The notes: generated by a model not told the origin, from the sequence alone. A stretch of 7,054 nt of DNA from Clostridia bacterium (GCA_003246805.1 QKDG01000001.1:1-7054), one strand, 5' to 3'. Positions 1 to 6,282 are shown, counted from the first letter of the stretch. A program made the numbers and translations.

Positions 1-1131
1 GTTATTGAAAATACTTTGACTAATCAGCTGATTAATTTTCGATTACAGGATACCGATGGCGAGGATATAATATCCTCTGTATCGTCAAAATACTTAGATG
101 AAAACAGCATGAAAGAGCTTATCGGGCAATCAATTGAAAATCAGCTTGAAAATTATAAAGGAAGAAAGTATTTTATATCAGCTTATACAATTCCTGATTA
201 TAATTGGAAGCTAATCGGCGTAACAGATTTGGACGTTTTCAATTTAGAGTTTACTAATATTTTTTATCTGGTTATTGTTATTGCATTGGCTGTGGTTTTT
301 TTAGAAATGGTTTTATCCAACTATTTGTCAAAAATTATTACTGCTCCACTTAAAAAGCTAAAAACCGGGGCAGAAGAAATAGCCGGCGGTAATATGAAAA
401 TGCGCCTTAATTTTAAAAACGAGGATGAAATAGGGCAGTTGGGCAAAAGCTTTAATTATATGACTGAGCAGGTGCAGGAGCTCATTGTAAAGGTTGATTA
501 TGAAGCAAGAAAAAAGCAGGAATATGAGCTTTATCTTTTGCAGGAGCAGGTTAAGCCTCACTTTTTGTATAATTGCCTTGATATAATCATCAAGCTTTCG
601 GAAATGAACCGAAATAGAGAGGCAAGGCGAGCAGCACGCAGGCTTGCTGATTATTACCGTAACTCGCTTTCTGACAGTAAAAAAATTATAAATATAGGAA
701 AAGAAATAAAAATTGTTGAGGATTATCTTGAATTACAGCTTATCCGTTATGATAATTTATTTACCTATGAGGTTGATGTTCAAGAAGATATAAAACAAAT
801 GCTTATCCCAAAGCTGACTTTACAGCCTTTGGTAGAAAATGCAATTTATCATGGGCTGAAATATAAAAACTCAACTGGGAAGCTGATAATAACAGGGGAA
901 AGAACAGAAAAAGGCATAATTTTATCGGTGGCGGATAATGGCATTGGTATGAAGAAAGAAGAAATGGATATGTTGTTTACAAATGACCCTGAGGGGCATT
1001 TTGGCGTGTATAGTGTGAATCACCGAATAAAGCTATTTTTTGGTGAACAATATGGCATTGTAATTAATAGTGAGCAGGGTCAGGGCACCAGGGTTGATAT
1101 AATTCTTCCTCCTGTCGCTGATGATTATTAA
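1..1131 (+). CDS. YesM-type sensor histidine kinase, 5'-truncated by window edge
   Basis: This is the C-terminal 376 residues of a membrane-bound sensor kinase; the frame is open from base 1, so the true start lies upstream and the in-frame TTG at 16 is not a start. Residues 1-80 look like the end of an extracytoplasmic sensing domain of Cache type. A hydrophobic segment at about 84-106 is the second membrane helix. A HAMP domain covers about 109-162, and a short charged coil follows. The His_kinase domain (YesM/LytS type) has the QVKPHFLYN motif with the phospho-acceptor His at residue 187. The ATPase domain shows the N box (PLVENAIYHG, Asn280) and the G1 box (DNGIGM, 313-318). Family members are usually near 580 residues, so about 200 are missing. 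The cognate regulator starts 101 nt downstream. A role in sensing an extracellular sugar or its binding protein is inferred from the transporter next door. Confidence 0.93.
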   Translation, partial: VIENTLTNQLINFRLQDTDGEDIISSVSSKYLDENSMKELIGQSIENQLENYKGRKYFISAYTIPDYNWKLIGVTDLDVFNLEFTNIFYLVIVIALAVVFLEMVLSNYLSKIITAPLKKLKTGAEEIAGGNMKMRLNFKNEDEIGQLGKSFNYMTEQVQELIVKVDYEARKKQEYELYLLQEQVKPHFLYNCLDIIIKLSEMNRNREARRAARRLADYYRNSLSDSKKIINIGKEIKIVEDYLELQLIRYDNLFTYEVDVQEDIKQMLIPKLTLQPLVENAIYHGLKYKNSTGKLIITGERTEKGIILSVADNGIGMKKEEMDMLFTNDPEGHFGVYSVNHRIKLFFGEQYGIVINSEQGQGTRVDIILPPVADDY

Positions 1132-1232
1132 ACAGCAGTAGTTTATGAAAAGCAATTAGAATAACATGAAGATACTCTTATTAATCGCGAAAAATATATT
1201 CATACAGGTAAATTTTCAGCAAGGAGGATATT

Positions 1233-2795
1233 ATGATTAAAATAATGATTGTGGATGATATGCCGGTATACAGGGATTATCTGAAAAATTTTATTGATTG
1301 GAATTCCTATGGATTTGAGATTTGCTGTGAGGCAAAGGACGGCAAAGAGGCTATTGAGCTTTATGATTTATTTTTGCCGGATATTGTTCTTACCGACATT
1401 GTTATGCCTTATATGGATGGCTTGGAATTTTCAGAAACCTTGCTGAAGAATAACCCCGATGTGTCGATTATTCTCATTACAGGAAACAGTGAATTTGAAT
1501 ATGCAAGAAAAGCACTTAAAATGGGGGTATGTGATTATATCGTAAAGCCCTTTGAAAAGGAAGAGCTAATTATTGCTCTATTAAAATTGCAGGATAATAT
1601 CAATAAGGTTCTTGAACTTCAAAACGAGCAGGACGAGTTTATGGAAGAAAGAAGAGAACAGCAGCTGCGCCAGCTTGTTTATACTAAAAATGCTTATGAA
1701 GAATTGATTTATGAGGATTTGCACCCTTTCAGCTATTCGTTTTTCCTTATCGTAACAGTGCGAATCAATCTGTATGAGAACAAGGTTGAACCAGAGGAAA
1801 TATTGAAATGGAAACAGATTTTATCAGCAATGCTTGATAAAATGATAGAAATAAATGGCGAAAAAGAAATTTTCCATGATTATGAAGGCAATATTGTAAC
1901 AATTCTCAACTTTAAGGACAAGCAGTCTATGGAGAAATATGAACGATACGAATTTGAAGATATCAGCAAGCTGGCAAAAGAGCATATCGGTTTTGAAATT
2001 TCGGTTGGGATAAGTGATTATTGTTATAGCACTAAGCATCTGAGTAACGCGTATTTTCAAACAATTCAGGCATTAAGCAACTCTTATGCTGAGCATCAAT
2101 CAAAAATATATGATTATAAAAGCATTAACCCTGACGGAAGAAGTGAGTTTTACTCATGGGATTTGATAGATGAGATTAATAAAAGCCTTGAAATTCTTAG
2201 CTATGAGAGAATAGAAAATCTTATTTTAAGTGAGCTTGACAGAATAAAGGAATATGAAAACAACGAGTTTGCCGTAATGGTTTATATGAGCTTGCTGAGC
2301 ATACTTTTTTCGTATTTTGCAAAGCAAGGGCGAAATATTGATGACATATTTGGGAAAGGCTTTCATCCCTATTCGGTGATAAATGAGGAAATGTCATATA
2401 CAAAACAGAGGCTGTTTTTGTGTGATTGCTATAAAAAAGCTATTGATTATCAGCTTGGGCATCAGGATACAAAATCCGCACAGATTGCTAAACAGGCAAA
2501 AAATTATATTAAATTGAATTACGCAAATTCAGAGATGTCTATTTCAGATATATCGCGTGAACTGCTTGTTAATCAGACATATTTGAGAAGAATGTTCAAA
2601 GATGAATATCAGATGACAATAAGCGACTATATAACTAAATACAGAATGGAAAAAGCGAAGGAGCTTATACAGAAAGAGAACACCAAGCTTTCGTATATAG
2701 CGTTTGAGGTCGGGTATAATGATACCAGTTATTTTAGTAAATGCTTTAAAAAGTATTTTGGTTATCTTCCGAGTGATGTGAAAAATAGACAATAA
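1233..2795 (+). CDS. YesN-type response regulator with AraC-family DNA-binding domain
   Basis: The product is a 520-residue cytoplasmic transcription regulator, the usual length for this family. Residues 1-120 form a receiver domain with the acidic pair Asp8-Asp9, phospho-acceptor Asp55 (in LTDIVMP), Thr83 and Lys105 (in VKPF), so it looks competent for phosphorylation. A charged coiled-coil-like linker spans about 120-150. The middle region, about 165-290, contains a VGIS...AY...AL pattern resembling degenerate GGDEF-like domains of CdaR/YesN regulators. The C-terminal ~100 residues carry two helix-turn-helix motifs of the AraC family, at about 436-457 and 485-511, ending in the typical GYND-SYFSKCFKKYFG signature. 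The start is supported by AAGGAGG at 1221-1227. The 101-nt gap after the kinase gene shows no convincing promoter or terminator, so the two are probably cotranscribed. The likely target is the promoter just downstream of this gene (inference). Confidence 0.95.
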   Translation: MIKIMIVDDMPVYRDYLKNFIDWNSYGFEICCEAKDGKEAIELYDLFLPDIVLTDIVMPYMDGLEFSETLLKNNPDVSIILITGNSEFEYARKALKMGVCDYIVKPFEKEELIIALLKLQDNINKVLELQNEQDEFMEERREQQLRQLVYTKNAYEELIYEDLHPFSYSFFLIVTVRINLYENKVEPEEILKWKQILSAMLDKMIEINGEKEIFHDYEGNIVTILNFKDKQSMEKYERYEFEDISKLAKEHIGFEISVGISDYCYSTKHLSNAYFQTIQALSNSYAEHQSKIYDYKSINPDGRSEFYSWDLIDEINKSLEILSYERIENLILSELDRIKEYENNEFAVMVYMSLLSILFSYFAKQGRNIDDIFGKGFHPYSVINEEMSYTKQRLFLCDCYKKAIDYQLGHQDTKSAQIAKQAKNYIKLNYANSEMSISDISRELLVNQTYLRRMFKDEYQMTISDYITKYRMEKAKELIQKENTKLSYIAFEVGYNDTSYFSKCFKKYFGYLPSDVKNRQ

Positions 2796-2830
2796 TTTTT
2801 GAATACTACCAATATATTTTGGATATTACG

Positions 2831-2859
2831 TAGCATTTTAACAATAATAATCCTATAAT
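2831..2859 (+). promoter_or_regulatory. Candidate activator-dependent promoter of the binding-protein/permease operon
   Basis: A perfect TATAAT -10 box lies at 2854-2859. The hexamer 17 bp upstream, TAGCAT at 2831-2836, matches TTGACA poorly. A good -10 with a poor -35 is typical of promoters that need an activator, which fits the AraC-type regulator encoded immediately upstream. A weak direct repeat (ATTTT at 2816 and again at 2835, with further partial matches, 19 bp apart) covers the -35 position. A TACGTA palindrome lies at 2827-2832. Transcription would begin near 2866 and give a leader of about 70 nt. This rests on sequence inspection only. Confidence 0.5.
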
Positions 2860-2891
2860 TAGATTACAACAAGAGATTGTGGTTCACTTGT

Positions 2892-2916
2892 TGGCAAATG
2901 CAACAATCATTTGCCA
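2892..2916 (+). repeat. Perfect 9-bp inverted repeat in the leader of the binding-protein gene
   Basis: TGGCAAATG at 2892-2900 is exactly complementary to CATTTGCCA at 2908-2916, separated by the 7-nt loop CAACAAT. Two further T-A pairs are possible outside a two-base mismatch. The element lies downstream of the proposed transcription start and ends 9 nt before the AGGAGG ribosome binding site at 2926. It would fold as an mRNA hairpin or could serve as a DNA operator. No T-tract follows, so it does not look like an intrinsic terminator. Confidence 0.7.
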
Positions 2917-2925
2917 CAAAATTTT

Positions 2926-2931
2926 AGGAGG
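2926..2931 (+). promoter_or_regulatory. Ribosome binding site that fixes the binding-protein start
   Basis: AGGAGG is followed by a 7-nt spacer and ATG at 2939. This start gives a protein that begins directly with a lipoprotein signal peptide (MKKILVLAM...). The longer reading from GTG at 2879 would add 20 residues encoded by the inverted repeat and by the ribosome binding site itself, so it is rejected. Confidence 0.9.
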
Positions 2932-2938
2932 ATGGATT

Positions 2939-4261
2939 ATGAAAAAAATATTAGTATTAGCAATGAGCATGGTTCTTTCTTTTTCTGTATTAGCAGGATG
3001 CACAAACAATTCAAATGACAGCTCAGCTGCTGGGCAGGATTCAAGCAGTGAAGTTCTTGCAGAAGGAGTTTTGTCAAACGAAGAAGCTACTTTGAGTATT
3101 TATGCTCAGTATTCAGATGACGATACAAAAATTCCTTATGATTATGCAGTAGAGCAGTTAAAAAAAGCTTATCCAAATGTTACGTTAAAGCTTGAAGTTC
3201 AGGCACAGGATGACGGACAAAAGCTGATGACATATGCAGCTACCGGAAATCTACCCGATATTTATCAGGTAGCGTTATCACAGATTGAGAACTTTAAAGA
3301 ATCAGGCAATATTATGGTACTTAATGATATTGCAAAAGAAACCGGATTTACCGATAAGGTTTTTGAAAGTGCAGAAAATATTCTTTACAACGAAGACGGA
3401 AACATCTATGCATTCCCTTATGCAGGCAACGAATATGTAGTATGGTATTACAACAAGGCAATTTTTGATGAATATAATGTTGAGGTTCCAACAACTTTTG
3501 ACGAGCTTATTGCAGCTGCCGAGACCTTTAACGACAATGATATTGTTCCTATGTCAATTTTCGGAACAGAGGGCTGGATAACAGCTGCTATGTATGATGT
3601 TCTTGCAACAAGATGGGATGCAGGCGGTATTGCAAAGCTTGACAACGGAGAAGGTACTGCATCAGAAGATGCTTACAAGAACGCTGCTGAGATGATGAAT
3701 AAGCTTGTTAATGCAGGATTATTCCAGAGCAGTGCATCAACAACAAACTACGACCAGGCTTCACAGATGTTCTTGAATGGTGAGGCTGCAATGTTCTTGA
3801 ACGGGCAGTGGTATATGACAGACGCAACAGCAACCCTTGGCGATGATGTTGACTGGATGTATTATCCTTCATACGATAAAGCAGCATACGAAGAAGGCAA
3901 AACAGCATGGTCAGGCGGCGGTGCAGCAGCAGGCTATGCAGTAAACCCTAAATCAGAGAATGCAGAGCTTGCAGCAAAGGTAGCAGCATTTATTTCAGAA
4001 AAATATTGCGAAGCTAAGGTTATGTATCGTGGAACACCACTTGTTGCAGTAAATGTTGATGTTGAACCAGAAAACGAGTTCCCTGCTATGATGAAAAAGT
4101 TGCAGGCTGATTTGCCAAGCATCACAAGCATCACAAAATTTGACTGGCATCTTACAAACCCAACCTTCAAAACTGCTATTGAAGACCAGACAAAGTATCT
4201 TTTAGTAGCAGATTATTCCCCGGATGATTTTATTGCAGAGGTAAACAATTCTCTCAAATAA
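2939..4261 (+). CDS. ABC transporter sugar-binding lipoprotein (family 1, MalE-like)
   Basis: The product is a 440-residue extracytoplasmic solute-binding protein that delivers a sugar to the two permeases encoded next. Residues 1-20 form a lipoprotein signal peptide with lipobox LAGC; Cys21 would be lipidated and anchor the protein to the outer face of the membrane. A Ser/Asn/Asp-rich linker (about 22-40) follows. The mature part has the family-1 pattern: an early TLSIYAQY strand, a GNLPDIYQV segment, an IYAFPYAGNEYVVWYYNKAIFDEYNVEVPTTFDEL-type region around 150-190, and MFLNGEAAMFLNGQWYM near 275-295. The length is usual for the family. The adjacent lacZ makes a beta-galactoside the most likely ligand, but the sequence does not prove this. 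A 9-nt in-frame tandem duplication at 4118-4135 encodes SIT-SIT. Expression probably exceeds that of the permeases, as suggested by the stem-loop downstream. Confidence 0.95.
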   Translation: MKKILVLAMSMVLSFSVLAGCTNNSNDSSAAGQDSSSEVLAEGVLSNEEATLSIYAQYSDDDTKIPYDYAVEQLKKAYPNVTLKLEVQAQDDGQKLMTYAATGNLPDIYQVALSQIENFKESGNIMVLNDIAKETGFTDKVFESAENILYNEDGNIYAFPYAGNEYVVWYYNKAIFDEYNVEVPTTFDELIAAAETFNDNDIVPMSIFGTEGWITAAMYDVLATRWDAGGIAKLDNGEGTASEDAYKNAAEMMNKLVNAGLFQSSASTTNYDQASQMFLNGEAAMFLNGQWYMTDATATLGDDVDWMYYPSYDKAAYEEGKTAWSGGGAAAGYAVNPKSENAELAAKVAAFISEKYCEAKVMYRGTPLVAVNVDVEPENEFPAMMKKLQADLPSITSITKFDWHLTNPTFKTAIEDQTKYLLVADYSPDDFIAEVNNSLK

Positions 4262-4302
4262 ATAATATCACCAGCAGGCAGTACACAAAATGTAATCAAT
4301 AT

Positions 4303-4339
4303 GAGCCGCCATGCTTAGGCAATCAGCGTATGGCGGCTC
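4303..4339 (+). repeat. GC-rich stem-loop between binding-protein and permease genes
   Basis: GAGCCGCCAT at 4303-4312 pairs perfectly with ATGGCGGCTC at 4330-4339, with a 17-nt loop. Seven of the ten pairs are G-C, in strong contrast to the AT-rich surroundings. It lies 41 nt after the binding-protein stop codon and ends 33 nt before the permease start. The following sequence, TACTTATAAAG, lacks a U-tract, so it is not a classical terminator. A known role for such structures in binding-protein/permease operons is protecting the upstream mRNA from 3' decay or attenuating read-through, giving more binding protein than permease. That role is inferred here. Confidence 0.8.
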
Positions 4340-4360
4340 TACTTATAAAGAAATAGAAAA

Positions 4361-4375
4361 GGGGGACAAAAAGTG
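4361..4375 (+). promoter_or_regulatory. Ribosome binding site and GTG start of the first permease
   Basis: A GGGGG run at 4361-4365 lies 7 nt before the GTG at 4373-4375. It is a non-ideal Shine-Dalgarno sequence combined with a GTG start, both weaker than the AGGAGG/ATG used by the binding-protein gene. This is consistent with lower permease synthesis. The next residues (KKFYSNKLAIVLFALPAL) are a typical MalF-family N-terminus, which supports this start. Confidence 0.8.
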
Positions 4376-5281
4376 AAGAAATTTTATTCAAACAAGCTTG
4401 CTATTGTATTATTTGCCTTGCCTGCTCTTGTGGTTTTTTCTTTAATGGTTTTTTATCCTATTGTTCAGGTATTTATAAAAAGCTTTTATGACTGGAACGG
4501 GTTAGGAAGCGGAACTTTTATCGGTTTTGATAATTATATAAAGCTTTTTGATGATACAGTATTTAAAATTTCTAACAAAAACGCACTTATTTTTGCATTA
4601 GTTATTACAGTTTTTCAGATTACTCTTGCTACTATCTTTGCGTTGGTTGTATCGAATAAGAGGACAAAGGGCAGAGATTTTTTAAGAGTATCATATTTTA
4701 TTCCGGTAGTATTATCTGTAACCGTTGTATGCCAGCTTTGGCTTGCAATTTTAAATTCGGATTCTGGCTTGCTTAATTCGCTGTTTAAGGCATTAGGCAT
4801 TGATTATCAGCAGAACTGGCTTTCTGACCGTAACGTAGCGATTTATGTAATAGCATTTGTTAATGCATGGCAGTGGATGGGATATCAGTTTGCCCTTATG
4901 CTTGCAGGAATTAAGTCTATCCCAATAGATTATTATGAGGCGGCAAAAATCGATGGTGCCACAACAATGCAGGCACACAGAAAAGTAACAATTCCTTTAT
5001 TGAAGGAAACCTATAAGATTTGCCTGACAATTTCCCTTACTGGTGGTGTCAAAGCATTTACAGAAATGTTTATAATGACGAAGGGTGGCCCAGGCAACGC
5101 AACCTACACCCTGACGTATTTAATGTATAAAGCAGCCTTCCGTGAATTCCGTTATGGTTATGGTATGGCTTCCGCCAGCATATTGGTGCTTCAATGCTTA
5201 GCGATAATTCTGATTATCAACTGGCTGTTTCGTGATAAAGAAAAAAAGGTTAGGAGGGATACCAGATGGAACACAAAGTAA
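4373..5281 (+). CDS. ABC sugar permease, MalF/LacF-like subunit
   Basis: The product is a 302-residue inner membrane subunit that forms half of the sugar channel. Six hydrophobic segments can be placed at about 10-30, 70-94, 106-126, 154-178, 215-235 and 265-285, which is the usual core for the short MalF-type (UgpA/LacF) permeases. The EAA motif that docks on the ATPase is clear at 189-209 (EAAKIDGATTMQAHRKVTIPL, with the conserved Gly195). The MTKGGPGNATYTL segment at 235-247 is characteristic of this family. Its gene starts with GTG and its last 16 nt overlap the next permease, indicating translational coupling. The partner subunit, binding protein and beta-galactosidase nearby suggest galactoside uptake. 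Family assignment is sure; the substrate is inferred. Confidence 0.95.
   Translation: MKKFYSNKLAIVLFALPALVVFSLMVFYPIVQVFIKSFYDWNGLGSGTFIGFDNYIKLFDDTVFKISNKNALIFALVITVFQITLATIFALVVSNKRTKGRDFLRVSYFIPVVLSVTVVCQLWLAILNSDSGLLNSLFKALGIDYQQNWLSDRNVAIYVIAFVNAWQWMGYQFALMLAGIKSIPIDYYEAAKIDGATTMQAHRKVTIPLLKETYKICLTISLTGGVKAFTEMFIMTKGGPGNATYTLTYLMYKAAFREFRYGYGMASASILVLQCLAIILIINWLFRDKEKKVRRDTRWNTK
5252..5257 (+). promoter_or_regulatory. Ribosome binding site for the second permease inside the first permease gene
   Basis: AGGAGG lies within the final codons of the upstream permease gene, 8 nt before ATG at 5266. It supports this start even though it makes the two genes overlap by 16 nt. The arrangement would keep the two permease subunits in a fixed ratio. 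Confidence 0.85.
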
Positions 5282-6108
5282 CAGGTAAAATCGGCGCATT
5301 GATATTTCGCATTTTTTGCTGGATATATGCAGGAATTTCGCTATATCCTGTTATATGGCTAATATTTTATTCATTTAAAAACAACAGTGAAATATTTGTT
5401 ACAAATCCGTTCGGATTTCCTACAACACTTCATATAGAAAACTATATAAAAGCATGGTCGCAGTATGATGTGCCCGTTTATTTTTTAAACAGTGTAATTA
5501 TTTCAGTTGCAACAGTTGTTCTAACAATTGTGCTTGCATTATTATTCTCGTATGCTACTGCTCGATTGCAGTGGAGAGGCAGGAATTTTGCAAGATTATA
5601 CATTGTTTTAGGTATGTTTATTCCTATTCAGGCAATATTGATTCCTGTTGCAAAGCTGGTAAACGGATTGGGGCTTTCAAGCTCAAGAATAGGGCTGATT
5701 CTTGTTTATTCTGCCATTAATATTTCCTTTGCAACCTTGGTATATTATGGCTTCTTAAAAGGCCTGCCAGTAGAACTTGAAGAAGCTGCCTGTATGGATG
5801 GCGCAAATATATTCATATGTTTCTTTAAAATCATTGTTCCATTGGTTAAGCCAGCAACAGCAACCCTTGTTATTTATATTTTCTTGAATGCATGGAATGA
5901 ATTCAATCTCGCCAATGTTCTGGTAATAGATGAGAAACTTAAAACCTTGCCACTTGGGCTATTGTTCCTGCAAGGCGCATTTACCACAGACTGGGGAGCA
6001 ATGGGGGCAACAATGGTTATCGCTAGCTTGCCCACTATTATTTTGTATGTAGTGTTCAGCAAACAGGTTGAGGGAGCAATGACAATCGGCGGCGCAGTAA
6101 AAGGATAG
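5266..6108 (+). CDS. ABC sugar permease, MalG/LacG-like subunit
   Basis: The product is a 280-residue inner membrane protein, the second half of the sugar channel. Hydrophobic segments lie at about 15-36, 74-96, 108-129, 141-161, 197-216 and 246-266. The EAA loop for ATPase contact is at 173-193 (EAACMDGANIFICFFKIIVPL), and the protein ends in the typical MalG-family tail, with Gly-rich TIGGAVKG. The NPFGFPTTLHIENYIKAW segment near 47-64 is also characteristic of the family. The length is normal. It overlaps the upstream permease gene, and no ATPase gene follows, so energy must come from an ATPase encoded elsewhere, as is known for many carbohydrate transporters of this family in Firmicutes. 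The substrate is inferred from lacZ downstream. Confidence 0.95.
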   Translation: MEHKVTGKIGALIFRIFCWIYAGISLYPVIWLIFYSFKNNSEIFVTNPFGFPTTLHIENYIKAWSQYDVPVYFLNSVIISVATVVLTIVLALLFSYATARLQWRGRNFARLYIVLGMFIPIQAILIPVAKLVNGLGLSSSRIGLILVYSAINISFATLVYYGFLKGLPVELEEAACMDGANIFICFFKIIVPLVKPATATLVIYIFLNAWNEFNLANVLVIDEKLKTLPLGLLFLQGAFTTDWGAMGATMVIASLPTIILYVVFSKQVEGAMTIGGAVKG

Positions 6109-6118
6109 AAAATCCTTT
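6100..6118 (+). repeat. 7-bp inverted repeat over the permease stop codon
   Basis: AAAGGAT at 6100-6106 is complementary to ATCCTTT at 6112-6118 with a 5-nt loop, AGAAA. It includes the TAG stop codon of the second permease. It is followed by GAAAATATG, not by a T-run, so it is not a convincing terminator. It also covers the -35 position of the proposed lacZ promoter, so it could be an operator or merely a weak 3'-end hairpin. Confidence 0.5.
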
Positions 6119-6134
6119 GAAAATATGCTATAAT
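6106..6134 (+). promoter_or_regulatory. Candidate promoter for lacZ with extended -10
   Basis: TGCTATAAT at 6126-6134 is a perfect extended -10 (TG, one base, TATAAT). TAGAAA at 6106-6111, 17 bp upstream of the hexamer, matches the -35 consensus at 4 of 6 positions. Transcription would start near 6141, giving lacZ its own roughly 140-nt leader and allowing expression separate from the transporter. This is inferred from sequence alone; AT-rich DNA yields some such matches by chance, but the extended -10 makes this one better than most. Confidence 0.6.
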
Positions 6135-6158
6135 AAAATCAATATCATTGAGAGAGTA

Positions 6159-6208
6159 AGGAAGCTGGTTCGTCTGTATAATTATTATACTTGATGCTCC
6201 AGCTTGCT
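6159..6208 (+). repeat. Long nested stem-loop in the lacZ leader
   Basis: AAGCTGG at 6162-6168 pairs with CCAGCTT at 6199-6205, and AG/CT pairs extend it past one G-G mismatch. Inside, CGTC at 6171-6174 can pair with GATG at 6193-6196. At the tip is the near-perfect palindrome GTATAAT-T-ATTATAC at 6176-6190. The whole would fold as one imperfect 50-nt hairpin. The sequence after it (GTTTACTATTTT) is only partly T-rich, so it may be a weak terminator or attenuator for read-through from the permeases, a stabilising leader hairpin, or an operator. I cannot decide among these. Confidence 0.6.
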
Positions 6209-6212
6209 GTTT

Positions 6213-6256
6213 ACTATTTTGAAATTAAATAGGATTTATGAATTGCTGAAAATAGT
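6213..6256 (+). repeat. AT-rich inverted repeat in the lacZ leader
   Basis: ACTATTTT at 6213-6220 is complementary to AAAATAGT at 6249-6256, and a smaller TAAAT/ATTTA pair with a 3-nt loop lies inside at 6226-6238. The pairing is almost entirely A-T and thus weak, and chance is a real possibility in such AT-rich sequence. It sits directly after the larger leader hairpin and ends 15 nt before the lacZ ribosome binding site. Confidence 0.3.
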
Positions 6257-6271
6257 TCTCAACGATGTGAA
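6256..6271 (+). promoter_or_regulatory. Possible LacI-family-type operator just before the lacZ RBS
   Basis: TTCTCAACGATGTGAA is an imperfect palindrome, 6 of 8 positions matching between halves, with a central CG as in operators of LacI/GalR-family proteins and catabolite (cre) sites. It lacks the conserved G and C of a cre consensus at two symmetrical positions, so a CcpA site is not claimed. It abuts the AAGGAGA ribosome binding site at 6271-6277. Confidence 0.25.
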
Positions 6272-6282
6272 AGGAGATAATT

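Noticed and set aside
16..18. TTG as the start of the histidine kinase
   Set aside because: The frame is open to base 1, there is no RBS in the few bases available, and the sensor domain and first membrane helix are missing, so the gene simply continues beyond the window.
1132..1232. Promoter between kinase and regulator genes (TATATT at 1195-1200; TCGCGA palindrome at 1185-1190)
   Set aside because: No acceptable -35 lies at the right distance and the palindrome is only 6 bp; cotranscription is simpler.
2796..2830. Terminator after the response regulator gene
   Set aside because: Only a short T-run and a 4-bp CCAA/TTGG inverted repeat are present; there is no stable stem.
2879..2938. Upstream GTG start for the binding protein, adding 20 residues
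   Set aside because: The extension would translate the inverted repeat and the AGGAGG itself, and would bury the lipoprotein signal peptide internally; the ATG at 2939 has the proper RBS spacing.
4303..4345. Intrinsic terminator after the binding-protein gene
   Set aside because: The stem is strong, but no U-tract follows; it is kept as a stem-loop of likely mRNA-stabilising or attenuating role.
6194..6232. 12-codon leader peptide in the lacZ 5' region
   Set aside because: The ATG has no Shine-Dalgarno sequence and starts inside the predicted hairpin; the peptide has no run of regulatory codons.
6197..6276. Riboswitch-like sequestration of the lacZ RBS by CTCC at 6197-6200
   Set aside because: Only four contiguous pairs with GGAG at 6273-6276 are possible across more than 70 nt, which is too weak to claim.
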